Assembly: GCA_028622995.1 (NCBI GenBank)
Contig: JAJQJQ010000013.1
Coordinates: forward strand, 682,001-746,000
Direction: 5' to 3'
From: Panagrolaimus kolymaensis
Taxonomy: Eukaryota; Nematoda; Chromadorea; Rhabditida; Panagrolaimidae
Length of the DNA stretch: 64,000 bases
The translations under genes and the position numbers were made by a program. A model generated the notes under the pieces. It worked only from the letters and a program-made list of their open reading frames with translations. It ran no database searches and was not told the DNA's origin. Positions 33,538 through 47,600 of this stretch are shown one piece after another (the stretch's first letter is position 1; each line of letters opens with the position of its first letter).

Positions 33538-36312
33538 ATTATTGTTTCTGTTTGTTGTATGTATTGTTTAATAAATTTGTTTTTAACTAGCTTTTCGTTG
33601 TGGAAATACTGCATGTTAATGAAGAGGTTGTTAGTGGAGTTGCTTGATAATGTTTTTTAGCTGATTTTTTTGTTGTCTCTTTTTATAAACTTTACCTTTT
33701 CAAAAAACATACAATAATCGAAACATTCATTGACCGACCAATCGAGCAAAAATGCATAAGGATTAACCAACGGCGAAGGTTTTTTGACCTAAGATAATCT
33801 CCCTTTTTTCTGGGTTATAAAAAAGTGACCAATGTTTGGGTTATTTGGTTGCGTGCTGTTTGTTTGTTGCTTACTTTTTTTCTCTCTTTTTTTCTCTTGA
33901 GTTCACGCAAGTTTTAACTCGTTTCATCCGCCGCCGCCGCGCAAGCTGATGGGTGATGGACCAAGAAAATTTGTTGAACTTCATCGAAATAAAAAAAAAG
34001 GTTTATTTTCCTTTTTTGAATTCAACCAAAAAGGAGAGAGGAGATTTTTTTGGGGAAAAAATAAAGGAAATAAAGTTTTATTTTGTTTTGTTTGAGGGAG
34101 AAGAAAGAAAGGAAGAAGTAAGTAAAACTGTCGATCATCCGATTGCTTCTCTTTTCTCCGGGTGATGAAGGGAGAGATGGACAACGTAAAAAAGTTTTTT
34201 TTAAACAAAAGCTACTACAACACATTTTTACTTCTTTTTTCTTTCTTCCTTTTCGTTTCTTTATTTATTGTTTTGCTTGCTTTGGTTTACAAAATAATTT
34301 GGTTGATTTATAAATAAAAAGCGTTGTTGTTATAGGCCGAAAATAAAGTAACAACCAAAAGAGTTTGCACAAAATTTGACGGAATCGACGGAGAGATTTT
34401 TCCGTCATTAATTAATTGATTTTTGCTTTACTTTTTGATGATTTTTACAGACTATTTGATTGGCTTTGTTCATAAAAAGTAAAGAAGATGAAGTGGCGAT
34501 GGTCATTAACAACATAAAAAAATGTGTCAATGTTTTGTAAAGATGATATGACTTTGTTGTTTATGTTTTTTTTGCGAAAAAAGTTGTTTTTGAATCTTCA
34601 TTGGCTACAATATCCTTATTTTTGACTTTATTATTTTGCTAGCATGTTTAGAATTATTGTCCCATATTTTTTTGATACATTTTTTAGCCGACATTGATCT
34701 GATTTCAGAGTCTTTTAAGATGAAGTTCAATGGTGATTTTTTTCAATCAAAATCTCAGAATTTTTTTTGTATATTTATGAATCCGATTTTGAAACAAATT
34801 TTTTTTACAATCTTTTTTTAAATTTTTTTATCTTTTTTTCATTGAAGATTGCTTATTTAAATTTTTTAATTCACAACTTTCATTCACTTTTACATAAAAA
34901 AAGTTGTAAAACTATTATTATTTTTGGTGGATCAAAGGTGTTAGGTTGCTAGCGTGAAATTTAAAGCTTCTTTTTTTGTCGTTTTTATTATTTTACTTAA
35001 AATATTTCCAAAAAAATGGAAACTTTAATCCAAATCTCCAAAAAAAGTGACACCTTTCTTTAAATTAAATTTCAAAAGAATGAAAGAAAGAAAAAAGTTT
35101 TAAGTTGTATTTATTTTGGAAGTTAGCCATTTTACTCAGAAAAACTTTTTACGTTTTTTCCCAATAAGGCGGCTGGCTACTTGATCAAATGCTTTAATTT
35201 TTACTGTTTTTTTGTTGATTGTTCAAAAATTTTTTACCTGACTTAATGGTTTCCTTGCTTCCCGCCAAAATCCATTAAAATCTCCATCTTTTTTCCATTA
35301 ATTGCTTTTCCATAAAAGCAGCCAACGTTAAAAAAAACCGGAACGTCCAAAACTTGCATTATTTTTTTTTTGAAAAATGCTTCCTTCTGTTTTTGTCCTT
35401 GAAAAAATCAAAACTCAACCTGTCTTATTCTTCTTTTCTTACTTCTGACTTCTTTTTTGATTGTTCAAAGAAAAATATAAAAATAACCACAACAACAATA
35501 TTTTTTTCCTCATCAATGACCCGCGTCCACCCTGTTTTTCTTTCTTTCTTCTATTATACCTTCTTTTTTTTTATTACATTCATTGAAAAGAAAAAAACTT
35601 GGGCCATTAAATTGATTTCATTTTTTTACATTTAAAAAAAAATATGGATGGGATGATGCAGGAATGGAATTAAAATCCATATATTACCGTCATTAAGGGA
35701 TGGAGGAAAAAGAGGTAATGGGAATGAATGAATGAATCAATGGTTGGTTGAGTTTGTGGTGGTGGAAGGCCATTAAAAGAATTTAGATGAAGGATTTAAA
35801 AGTTTTTCAAAAATACAATAAAAGAGAAATTTGTGGTTATTGAAATCACGTTTTTAGCTAAATTATTTTAACCAATTTTTTCACCACTCACAAATGATTT
35901 TTTTGGCTCAACTAGGAGGCTAAAAAAGCAACAACGATTCAGAAACAAAATTTTAAAATAAAGATTCTTTTGTTTGTGAAAAAAAAACATCTGTATTGTA
36001 ATCCTTGTCTCGAAATTAATGTTTTAAACTTTTGAGGCTTCTTTTATTTTATCTCCCGCTCCTAGTGTTTTCAAAACACATTTTTTATTATTGAATAGAA
36101 TTTTAAATTATGGCATATTTTTATCGGTTTTTTTTAAACGGATGTAATTTTGAAAGTGTTTATGAACATTCTTTATTTAATTTTTCTTTAAATCCCAACA
36201 AGTAAATAGTCCATTCTAAAAAGAAAAAAACAACTTTCGCTCCATTTTTTCCTCAAAAAATTTCTGGATTCATTCAATCCTTTTTCGTTTTCCCTCCTTT
36301 TTTTTTTACAGC
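33538..36312. other. gene-poor AT-rich stretch
   Basis: No exon chain with consistent splice phases could be found. The sequence has T runs, GAAA-rich patches and a short CCGCCGCCGC tract near 33930. Short frames are low complexity. Confidence 0.5.
33570..33575 (+). terminator. AATAAA polyadenylation signal of INTS8
   Basis: AATAAA occurs 33 bp after the INTS8 stop codon. Confidence 0.6.
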
Positions 36313-36658
36313 TGTCACGCGGTGACAGATAAGATATTGGTGTCGTCGAGGTTTCGGTTGATAGTCCTTGGGAGTTGGTTGCATCTTCTGTAGCTGGGAT
36401 TTTCCAAATAAGACAAGAACATATTCACATACATCTTTATTCAGGACAAACAACAACCAGCACAGACAAACATGTAACACACAACTACAACTACAAAAGT
36501 GAGACAAAAGTAAAGCAAATACAAGTATGCAAATAGGCTGCCATCTTGCTGGCTGTTTCGTTACAGGACAATCAAGAGGAGCGCGAAGTTTGAATGGAAG
36601 CGGAAGCACAAGTGAGAGATTCTGCAGCAGGAGAATGTGGGTGATGAGCCACATGACA
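36313..36658 (-). repeat. long terminal repeat (3' LTR in element orientation)
   Basis: A 346-bp LTR with termini TGTCA/TGACA. The minus-strand sequence contains AATAAA, the expected polyadenylation signal. Matches the LTR at 37844-38189 throughout by eye. Confidence 0.88.
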
Positions 36659-37260
36659 CGCCGCCACCCCATCTAAAATGTGTCCTCACATTTTGCAAGC
36701 AAGCATACGACCAAACCACGAAGTTGAAACCATTCACATTTCTGGATCATAGAATATCCTTTCATAACACATTTCTTGGACCAAGCATCTTTCTCCATAT
36801 CGGCATCGGCATCAGTACAAGACATTAAGCATAAATGCTGTAAGGTTCAATCGAGTCTGCATCCAAGATATATTCCTTCGCCATAAGTACATAAGAACAT
36901 AACCATCTTCATCCATATCACTAGCATTCAATTTCGACATAAGCTGTCATACGATCAGCACAGGGACAACGAGAACAAGCAAGTTGATGATTTACCTGCT
37001 GTCATTGAAGCATTCGATTACAACGAAATCAAGATCATTTCATAAAAGAGCCATCGATCATACCATTGTTGAATCCATGTTGCTGTTACCATAGTTCATC
37101 GATATAGGCCAGCCGCTCCATTCGCGTACTGTTACCATTCTTTCAGGCCAGCCACTCGCGTACTGTTACCATCGATATAGGCCAGCGGAACATAACAATA
37201 AGATCATACCATAAAGCAAGAGTACATCCAACAATCACATCATTTCTGGAGTTGCAAAAC

Positions 37261-37412
37261 CAATGCAAGTTTTTATCTTTGCCACTTCGTTTCCTATCTA
37301 TGGGTATCTGTGGACTTACTGTCTGGATCTTGTAACCAATGCAAGTTTTCACCTTGGCCACTTCGTTTCCTATCTATGGGTATCTGTGGACTTACGGTCT
37401 GGATCTTGTAAC
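37261..37412. repeat. two-copy 76-bp tandem repeat inside the LTR element
   Basis: The unit beginning CAATGCAAGTTTT and containing CCACTTCGTTTCC occurs at 37261 and again at 37337 with a few differences. Shorter repeats around GGCCAGC and GTACTGTTACCAT lie just upstream. It is non-coding. Confidence 0.7.
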
Positions 37413-37843
37413 CAGTACAACTTTTCGACGAGATAACATTTCATTAACATAACAAAAAAGCATTCATAACACAAGAGCATTAACAATCCATAGAGTTTTC
37501 CTTTCATAAACACCAAAGTTTCATATCCATAATTCAATCAGAGTTTTTCCATAGGTTCTTTACCAAGTTCAGATTCTTTCAAGACCATTATCAAGTTCAT
37601 TTTCTTTCATTCCAGTAGTACATCACGTTCGTTGTCGGCTTCTCCATAAGCACTTCATATTCCACGAGGTTGTTTTGATTTCGATTCAATCCATAATTCC
37701 ACGATTGAGATGAGCAAAGACATCCGACCATTACCAAGAGTTCACCAGTATCACCATCATCTTCAAATAGTTCAGCTGTTCCTTTGATTCCATTGATTGC
37801 AGCAACATCATCAAGTTCAGGATCAGTTGGGTAGGGCCCTCCA

Positions 37844-38189
37844 TGTCACGCGGTGACAGATAAGATATTGGTGTCGTCGAGGTTTCGGTTGATAGTCCTT
37901 GGGAGTTGGTTGCATCTTCTGTAGCTGGGATTTTCCAAATAAGACAAGAACATATTCACATACATCTTTATTCAGGACAAACAACAACCAGCACAGACAA
38001 ACATGTAACACACAACTACAACTACAAAAGTGAGACAAAAGTAAAGCAAATACAAGTATGCAAATAGGCTGCCATCTTGCTGGCTGTTTCGTTACAGGAC
38101 AATCAAGAGGAGCGCGAAGTTTGAATGGAAGCGGAAGCACAAGTGAGAGATTCTGCAGCAGGAGAATGTGGGTGATGAGCCACATGACA
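37844..38189 (-). repeat. long terminal repeat (5' LTR in element orientation)
   Basis: Second copy of the 346-bp LTR. In element orientation this is the promoter-bearing 5' LTR, followed directly by the TGG-starting primer-binding site. Confidence 0.88.
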
Positions 38190-41100
38190 CAGCGATATAA
38201 TATTATTTTCTAAAAACTGAGCATTTCAAAGAATAAAAAAAATTTTTATCGACGACAAAAGCAGCTCGAATGACTCCATTTTTTTTCTTCCTTTTTTTCA
38301 TCCTCCATAAAAAATATTTTTTTGTTGTTGTTGAAAAGATGATTCTGGTTTTTTGAGGTTAGGTTTCTTCGTTTATTCTTTCGCTCTCATTCTTTTATTT
38401 ATTTATTATATCCATATATGAAAAACGGGTAGTATCATTCTTCATCATCACCATATTCTCCTCTTTTTTTTCTCTTTCCTTTGATCTTTTGGAGAATTAT
38501 TTGGTTTTGAATAATACTATTTTTTTTTAAATCATTCGTTCGTTTGTTGAAAGAAAAAAAAATATATTGAAACTATTAACTTTGCATTTTAGGTTATTTT
38601 TTGCAAACTTTAATAAAATCGAAAATTTACTTTATAAAAAAATTTTTTCATCTTCGATTTATTTTTTTCTTCTTTAAAATCAATCCACTTATCGCTTGAA
38701 TGAGTTATTTATTTATTTACTTTAGTTACAACCAAATTAACTCATTGACCCTTTTAGGCGCCGTAACAAACCCATGAATGAAGAAGATGTCTTTTTCTTT
38801 CTTCTTTGAACTTTTTTCTTTTTCTTTTTTATTTAATTATTTATAATTTTAATATAAGAAAAATAATAGGAAGAAAGAAGTGTTTCCGATTCAACACTCA
38901 TCTTTTATTTTTCTGACTTCTTTTTTTCTTTAAAGTTTTTTTTGAAGAATAAAAAGGTTTTTGAGAGAGTTTTGGAAATCTTTGAAAATCCTATTTTTTA
39001 CTTCTTTTTTTTATTTGGTTTCAATTCTATGACCTCTAAATTTTTATTCTTAAAAACATTGGTAATTTTATTTTAGAAATAAAAAAAGTCAAAGCTTAAA
39101 AATCTTTTAATATATTTTGTTTTAATAAAATACGTTTTTGGCCATTTCTTGAAAGTTATTTTATTCCTTGATTCAATCGACAGTTCGATGTTGGTTATTG
39201 CGCAACTTTGTCTGTCAAAAAATTGTGACAACACAAATGGCAGAAAAAAAAAGTTTCGTTTTAAAACCCACGCAATTACTTCACATTTGTCGCTTTTTTG
39301 ATGCGATTAGGTATTTATTTTATGCAAGCAAAAGATTGACATGATTTTTATCTTGGCTTTTTTCCGATTAGTTTTGACACTTATTTTTATTTTACTTTTT
39401 CTTGTCCAAAATACTTATTAAGAAAAATAAAAATGTTTACAAAAAACCAAAATATTTCTTTTAACCCTGCCACTTTTTTGCAAAATTAATTTTCATTTAT
39501 TAAATTTTGTGATAATTCTTTTTTAACCCTTTTTCCGTCGTCTCACTTTTCTCTCGTCTTTTTTCAAATTTTTTTTATGAAAAAAAAATAATGAGAAGTC
39601 GATTTCCGACTGCTTTAATTTGACCTTGAAAAAACCAAAATATTAAAAAGTTTATTGAGTCGTGTGTCATTCATTTTTCAAACTACCATCAAGTCGCCCT
39701 TCATTTTTTTTTCTTCAAAAAAATTACCCAATTGGTAAGTTTTTTTTCTTCATTGGTTTCAAAGAAAATAAAAAAACGTCTTCTTTTATTTCTTTCCATC
39801 TTTTCATTCCTAAATAATAATAACCTTTTGATTTTTTTGTCTTCCCTTTTTTTGCTGCGACCACGACAAATTTGTATTATTTCTGTTTCTTCTTCAAAGT
39901 CAATTGTCAATATTTTTTAAAGAACTTTTTTGGGTTTGTAAATTGGAAAATAAATTCGCCTTAAAAATTCCATTTTTACGATTTGAAGTCTCAACTCGAA
40001 AGCCGTGTGGTTATTCGTGGTTGAATTAGACAATGTTTCTTTCTTTTTTGTTTGAGAAATAATAAAATTTTGTTTCGAGCTTTTCATTTTCTTTTTTTTT
40101 GAATTACATAAAAGTTCCGCGGTTAGATTTATTCGAGCGTAAAAGTTGTCTATGTTTTTTTATTACAAAAAAATAAAAATAAATCACACAAAAATTATTT
40201 TTATAATCTCAATTTTATTCATTTCATTGCAGCTGTAATCTTCTCTTCTTCTTTTTTTATAAATCCGCATTTAGCTTTGCCATCATCATCAACAACAAAA
40301 ATGACTCATCTCCATCGAGGATGACAAGAGCTTGATTCATTTCAATCATTTTAAATCTCTTTTTTTATTTTTCATTTTATAAATCACGTTTTTCGGCAAA
40401 GTTAAAAAAGAATTATCGCCTGCTTTTTTTGAAACGTCACAGCAGCCATTATTGCTGTTCACCTTTTTGAGCTTAAATTAAAATTTAGCTAGATGGGATT
40501 TTGTTCTCTTTTCATAGTCTGTCAGTCTTTTTTTAAATACCCTTTCGAACTTTTTTAGATGTTCCATTTTCCTCCTTTTTTCATTGCATTTTGGTTCTTT
40601 TAAAAAAAACCCTAACTTTAAAAATAGAAACTCATCCATCCCAAATATAATCTTGTCACATTTTTTATTCTAACCTCTTTTTTGTTTATCGCCATCGGAT
40701 TGAAAAAAAAGAATAAAAAAGGAGAGAGGAGTAACAAATGTTTTATCCAATCGAGAATGAGTCATCATCGCTTAATTACTCTATTTTTTATTTTTTATTT
40801 TTCAATCTGGTGGCAATAAATGAAAAACAACAACAACGCATACATACTGCGTGGATTCTATCAAGTTGGAGATAAATAAAACTATAAATATGCCGCCGCT
40901 GCTTAAAATATATGTATATGAGTTTTTATTTTTTTCATTTTTTTCATTTTCTCTCTCTCTCTTACGTAATAAAGAAATAAATATGTATGTATTTTTTTTT
41001 TGACAGTTGTTTATCGTAAATGAATGAAGAAAAAAAATATAGAGACCGTTCAATCAATCGCTGCCTCATTTTTTGCCTTTCATTTTGATTGAAAAATCTT

Positions 41101-44100
41101 CTTCTTTTTTCTATTGAAAGATTGTTTTTTATTTTATGATTTTTTTAACTGAAAAGTGGCGCTTTTACGTCAATGTTTTTTTCGATCATTGCGAAAATTT
41201 CTCTTATCAAAGAAAAGCTAGGTATGATTTTTTCTAACTTTTTTTGGCGGGAGCATTGATAATTTTTGTTGATTTTTAAGTAATAAAATAATTTTGTGGA
41301 AATTGATAAAGAAAAATTACGTAAACATCAGTGAAAAAGTTATCTTTCTTTTTTTCATCCTATAAAAACATCAACAAAGAGCTCGTTTTTATTTTTGCAA
41401 CCATATAAAATTTTTACTTTAAGAATAATTTTTTTCGTTCCTTAAATTTATCCAAAAACCAAAAGTCAAATTATCATTAAACCATTGAACATCTTTTTCA
41501 TTCCAAAAACATTATTACATAAACATGTAAACACTTATTTATATAAAAACTTATTTACTTCCATTAAACCAAATTGAATTCTTTGGAATTCAAAAAGTGT
41601 TTGTGTTCGTTAAATTCAACAAAAAAAAAAGCCGCCCTTCTGTTTTTCATCATCATTTGTCAAACTTTTGCATTAACTACGTCTAGATTTTTTTAATTTA
41701 AAACGTCTGTTCGTTTTTTTAAACACAGATGACTCATTTTATTGTGTTTTTTTCTGTTTAAAAAATTTCTATAAAGACCCAGAATTTTTTGTATCATTTT
41801 TGTTATCATGCTTTTTTTCGAACTTTTATAAAATCTTATTGTCTCTTTTTGATGAAGACGCGAAAATAGAACTTATTCCATAAAAAAGGCTTCAGATTGT
41901 GAATTCCTTTATTTTTAAAGTTGATTAAATTTTAATGATCATTCCATTTTTTTAAAACTTGTTAACTTTGTTTTATCTTTTTCAAATCAGATTTTGAGAT
42001 GTAAGGCTCCAAAAATAAAAATTTTGAATTACTAAAATTATTATTGCTACTACAATATTAGCTTTTGTAATACTTATCGCTTTTTTTTAAGCCTTTGTTT
42101 CTAACAACTTGTAAGTAAATAGTTGTTGGTGATTATCTTCAGTTTATTATTAGCAAAGGAGCTGCCGATGGTTAGCCAATCTTTTTTTTTCTTCTTCTAT
42201 GAACCCTTCGTTGTTGATCATTGCTTTTTTGTATCACTTTTTTGTTGTTGCTGTGTCTTTAATCCCCCAGATTGTCGCTTGTCGTCGATGATCGTAAAAG
42301 AAAAAAAAATTTTTTTTTTGAATTTTTTTTCTTTTAAAACAAATCAAAAAACATCCTTATTGCGCGTATTTTGCTTTTTTTCTTCTTCAATGTCAGACTT
42401 TTTTAATTTTTCTTTATTATTTATTTTTTGTTGAAAAAAAATGAGAGGAGGATAAACGTCTCCTTTTTTTGTGGTCGTCGTTGTTATCGCCACGGGGTTT
42501 ATTGCCTTTTTGCTTCTTTTTTTTTTCTTCGAAAAAAAGAGATCAAAGAAAGACAACTTTGAAATAAATAAAAAAATTGTGAAAGATCGATTGATCGAAA
42601 GACTCAAAAATAAAAAATACGAAACACAGGATTACCTGAAACGTGTTTCATTTTTTTTGTTCTTTGTTATTCTTTATTTTTACTAACATAAAGCTTCTTT
42701 TTTTTTTTGAAGGGAGAAAAAGATTAGCAACAACATCAACGACAAGGATAATAATTTTTTTTTTAAAAACTCGTGATTTTGTTTAGCTTTTTTCTTTTCG
42801 TAATGAATATGATGGTTGATTGATTGAGGATGGTTGAGGAAAAAAATAATATTTAGGTTTTTAAAATTAGAATAAGATTTTTTTGTTTTGGCAAAATCAT
42901 GAGTTTCTCATGGCTCAATTGGCTATCAATCATAGGCTTTTATCTAAAGATAAAAATAAGAATATAATGCCTCATTTTGTTTTTTCATAATGAAACTTTT
43001 TTCGATTACGATAACCCTCCTTTTCTAAAAAAAATAATAAAGAAAATTAAAATACAGATCTTGGTTTTTTTTTCTGAATTTCTCTATTTTTTTCTCTTGA
43101 GATACCAAAATAAAAGCCGCTGTTTGAGTAAATTCTCAAACACTTATTTGTTAATCCCATGCTTCTTTTTTGCCATAGTGCTTGACTCTACTTTTCCTTG
43201 CTTTCATGAGTTTTTTGTTAGAAGCTAAAAAATTGAGGATCAAATTGCATACATTATTTGGCATGGCAGCACTAGCACAAGTTAAAACCAGAAAAAAATT
43301 CCTCATGTTTCATTATTTTATTTTAAGAATGGTCACTTTTTTATTTGTTCATTTTTGAAAAAGTTCGGTCAAATTTAAATAAGTTGGCTTGGATTATTCC
43401 GCTTCCTTCCTAAACCAATATAATAGCCACAGGAGAGTCAAAAGAAAAGAAAAAAATTGCATAAATCAAATATATAAATTTTTAAAGCCTTTTCAGAAAT
43501 CACGGCGGACATTCTTTCAAAAAAAATTAACTTCGAACATATGCCTTTTTTGCATGGTTCGAAGTTCGAACGAAAACTTGAGACTTTGTTTTTTCTTTTT
43601 TTTTGCTGCAAAAATATTTGAGGAATTTTTAAATTGAGTCCAAACAGCAATATTTTTTTTCAAACCATTTTTTGTGAAGTAATTTGAAACTTTTGATTAC
43701 TGACTTGACTGACATTTGCCCATCTTTTCTCATTTTTGATGAAAATGAAGGAATGCAATAAAAAGAGTTAAAGTCAAAGTTCAAAAGTTGATTGAGAAAA
43801 TAAGTATGTATATAAATAGATATGTTGCCACTTCTTCATTTTTGATGTTAACGAAACTCCCTATTTTTAGTGGCACATAAGAATTTCTTTTTTTGAATCG
43901 AAAAGGCCAATTTATGGAATTCGTACTTTTCATACTTAAAAACTTTGATTTTGAGGTTCTTTAAGTTTATTTATTCATTTTTTATATTAAAAGATTCACG
44001 ACCACCGCCTATTTTTTTAAGTTCATAAAACTCTTGATTCAAGTTTTTTTGTAAATTTTGTTATAACTTCCTAATTCCATGTTGAATACCTCATTTTTTC

Positions 44101-44631
44101 TCTCTTTTTTTTCAAGATGCCTTTTTTTTTGATTTGATAAAGCTTTTGTGGCTTTCGTCATTCATGAGCCACATGTTGGATAATTTTCCCTTCGAATATT
44201 GCTTGACTATAGTTTTTCTTGATGAACATCTGATATTTTTTAAATTCTTTTTCTTTCGTTTTTCTCCTTAATTTTGACCTTTTTATAATTTATATAAAGT
44301 AACTCTAAGGTCCAAGTAGCTTCCAGTCTTTAATCCTTGGTAATACTAAAAATGAAAATTTTAGTTTACTTTTGCTTTTTTCTTTCTCTTCTTTGCTCTC
44401 ATCTTGACCTTTTTATTTTATTCTTTTCCTCAATTTTTCTTTTTGTTTGTTACTCACATTCTTTTATTATTATTTTTTTGCGTAAACGAGTTTCAATTTT
44501 CCTCAATATTTGCCGTTTTAAAATTACACCTTTATACCTTTTTTTCACCTCATTTTTTTTTAGTCGAAAGAAAAACGAAAAACAAAACCTACAAAGTATT
44601 ATAATAATTTGTTTGAATTTTTCAAATAAAA
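38190..44631. other. T-rich gene-poor stretch upstream of the TEP gene
   Basis: More than 6 kb dominated by T runs and CTTT words on the plus strand. I found no exon series with consistent phase and no RNA gene. It may be a long promoter or 5' region of the TEP gene, or introns of a plus-strand gene whose exons I cannot see. Microsatellite-like patches (CTCTCTCT near 40950, GTTGTTGTTG near 38325) occur. Confidence 0.5.
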
Positions 44632-47600
44632 ATGACGCGTTTGCGTCGTCCTCGATTATTATTAATTCCTTCATCAACAAGGATATGTTTATTATTTCTT
44701 CTACTTATTTCATACGGGTCATTTTCTATTGCTGCTCAAAAAGATGAAGGAAAAACTACTGTAGCTCCAGAATTACAACCACCATCCACCGCGGCTGCTC
44801 CAGCAGGGTTTGTATCAGCTGAAGTGCGACCATCAGGGTCATCGATAGCACCTGATCCATCGCTATCGTCGTTAGATGGAAATGAAACAAATAATAATAA
44901 TAATAATTCTCCTCCACCTCCGCCTCCAATAGTAACCGAACAAATGCCAGTATTAATTCCAACCATGACTCCTGCTCCAGAAAAACATTAGTAAGTTAAT
45001 TATAAAAATTTTTCTTTTGGCTTTTAATACGAAAACTAAAAATTTTCGATTTCCTTACAAAATTTTTTTATGTTTCCCCATTTTTTTTAATGTCCATTTT
45101 TTTAGCGCTGGTACTTACATGGTTGTAGCTCCTAGCGTAGTTCGCCCTGGCCTTCCTTATTCGGTTTCCGTCAACATTCTTAAAAGTCAAGAAACGGATC
45201 ACATAATTCGAGTGGAAGTTAGAACAACTCAAAATGAAACCATTGGCGCGAGAGTTGTCAACAATGTTAAAGCTGGAATTCCACAAACTATTGAAATTCC
45301 AAATCTTTCACCTGAAAGTTTAGTACCAGGCGAATATAAAGTTTATGTTCGATGTGAAACCATTAATAGCAGAGTTTTATTTGAAGATGAAAAATCGATT
45401 TCATTTAATCAAAAAAGTTTATCAATTTTTGTTCAAACTGATAAAGCAATTTATAAACCTGGCTCAAAAGTGAATTATCGAGCAATTGTTGTAACTCCAA
45501 GTTTAAAACCATATAATGATGTAATTTCAATTCAAATTCAAGATCCAAATCAAAATATTATCACTCAATTAAATGATCAAGCTTTAACCAAAGGTGTCTT
45601 CAGCGGATTTTTACAACTTTCCACTGAACCTCCACTTGGAGATTGGAAAATTATTGTTAATACAAAATCAGGAATTAAATTTGAAAAGGGTTTCACCGTG
45701 GATAAATATGTTTTACCTAAATTTGATGTAAATATTAAAACTCCATCATTTATTACGATTACTGATGATCTTTCTGTGCTTATTGATGCAAAATATACTT
45801 ATGGAAAAGGTGTATCAGGAAAAGCTAAAGTAACTTTAGAATTGCCTTTTCATCGTTGGCATCCATTTAGTCGACCAATGTCTGTGAATGAAGATGGCTC
45901 CACTGCACCCGCGGAAACTGAATCACAAATTGAACGAACTATTCAATTAAATAATTTAGGTGAAGCTACAGTGGTATTTACAAATGATGAATTAAAAAAG
46001 CATAAATTAATTATGGATTATGGTGGAAGCACGATTCGAATTTTAGCTACAGTAACTGAAGATTTAACTGATATTCAACGAAATGGAACCACTCAAATTG
46101 TGGCTTATCGACATGATGTAAAGCTTCAAGTTGAAAAGCAAGGTGATACTTTCAAACCCGGTCTTAATTATAATGTTGTTGTCGCACTAAAACAAATGGA
46201 TGACACTCCTGTAAAAGCAACCGTACCTCGTCGAGTTCAAGTTACGACATTCTTTAATTATCCATATGATCCAAGTTCGCCTGGACAACATGAAGATAAA
46301 GAAGTTAAAATAATTGATTTGGATGCTCATGGAACCGCGATATTAACCCTTCAACCTCCACTTAATTGTACTTCCGCTAGAGTTGAAGCCCATTATGATC
46401 GAACTGGAAAAGATAATTTCCTTGCCGGAGATTTTCCATGGACTTCCCTTTACGTTGATGCAAGCAAATCTCCTTCAAATTCATACCTCCAATTATTAGC
46501 GGATAATGAAGGAGCAGTGGATGTTGGAAAAATTCTTTCATTTTCAGTTAAATCCACTGAAAGTTTATCCGTTTTAACTTATCAAGTTATTTCACGTGGT
46601 TCAGTGGTTTTAAGTCAAGAAATTCAAGTTAATGGTGATTTAGCAACCGTAACTTTTACAGCAACAAATGAAATGGCACCTAAATCAAGATTAGTCGTTT
46701 ATGCTATTCGTGCATCCAATAAAGAGATCTTAGTTGATGCATTAGATTTCAAAGTTAATGGATTATTTAAAAATGAAGTAAGTTTTTAATATTTTGGCTC
46801 ATATCATGAAATTAAAAAAAGAACTACAAAAAATTTTTGTGACGCATAACTAAATAAAAATACAAAAGTTTTATTTTAAAATATCTCAACAAACTTATTA
46901 ATATTTTTAAAAAAATACTCTGGAGACCAAAAAAAATTTAAGTAAAATTGCTTCGAACCATCACAAAATTAAAAAAGAAAAGCTTAATTTTAAAAAGTTT
47001 ATTTATCTCTCTGATTTTTTAGGTGACCCTTTCCCTTGATAAAACTTCAGTTGAACCTGGCACCACCGTTAAATTCAATGTTAAAGCTGATCCCGATTCA
47101 TTGGTTGGTCTATTAGCTGTGGATCAAAGTGTATTATTATTAAAATCTGGAAATGATATCACTCGAGATATGGTAAAACTAACTTCCTTCATTTTCGACC
47201 AATAAAATATTTATGAAAATTTTGACGATTTTAGATTGAGCAAGATGTTGAAGAATATGAAACTGGAAATTCTCGTGGATTTCGTCCATGGGAAGGAGTA
47301 GTCTTCAGAAAAAAGCGATCCATTTGGCATCCATGGTGGGGAATTGGTGGAAAAGATGCTGAAAGCATTTTTGAAGTTCGTTCACTTTTTTTCACTTTTT
47401 TTTATTTTCCTGACTTTTTTTTCAATCCAACCAAACCATTAATATTTTCAGAATGCCGGCCTCGTGGTTCTTACCGATGCATTCCTTTATTCTGAACCTG
47501 AACCAATCGGTTAGTTTTTTTCTTTTTCATTTCCTCTGCTTTTCTTCCTTCCTTGCACCCTCTCTCTATCCAGCAAATTAATCTTTTTGTTTTGTCCTTC

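Larger units (their letters stand above)
36313..38189 (-). mobile_element. non-autonomous LTR retrotransposon (TRIM/LARD-like)
   Basis: Two 346-bp direct repeats (36313-36658 and 37844-38189), beginning TGTCA and ending TGACA, flank a 1,185-bp interior. The target duplication is CAGC at 36309-36312 and 38190-38193. The minus strand is the coding sense: just inside the LTR at 37843 it reads TGGAGGGCCCTAC, a primer-binding-site position starting with TGG. The LTR contains AATAAAG in that sense, and a G-rich tract (AGATGGGGTGG) precedes the other LTR. By eye the LTRs are identical base for base, so the insertion is recent. The interior has no gag or pol, only a 76-bp tandem duplication and short repeats, so an autonomous relative must have mobilised it. 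Confidence 0.88.

Noticed and set aside
36274..36672. 132-aa minus-strand frame, repeated at 37823-38185
   Set aside because: It is the LTR sequence read through; both copies are identical because the LTRs are identical. No retroviral-type domain is present.
33953..44747. Phe- and Lys-rich frames between INTS8 and TEP
   Set aside because: Low-complexity shadows of poly-T and CTTT tracts. No splice chain or motif.
44736..44966. Minus-strand Gly-rich frame opposite TEP exon 1
   Set aside because: Shadow of the proline-rich coding sequence on the plus strand.
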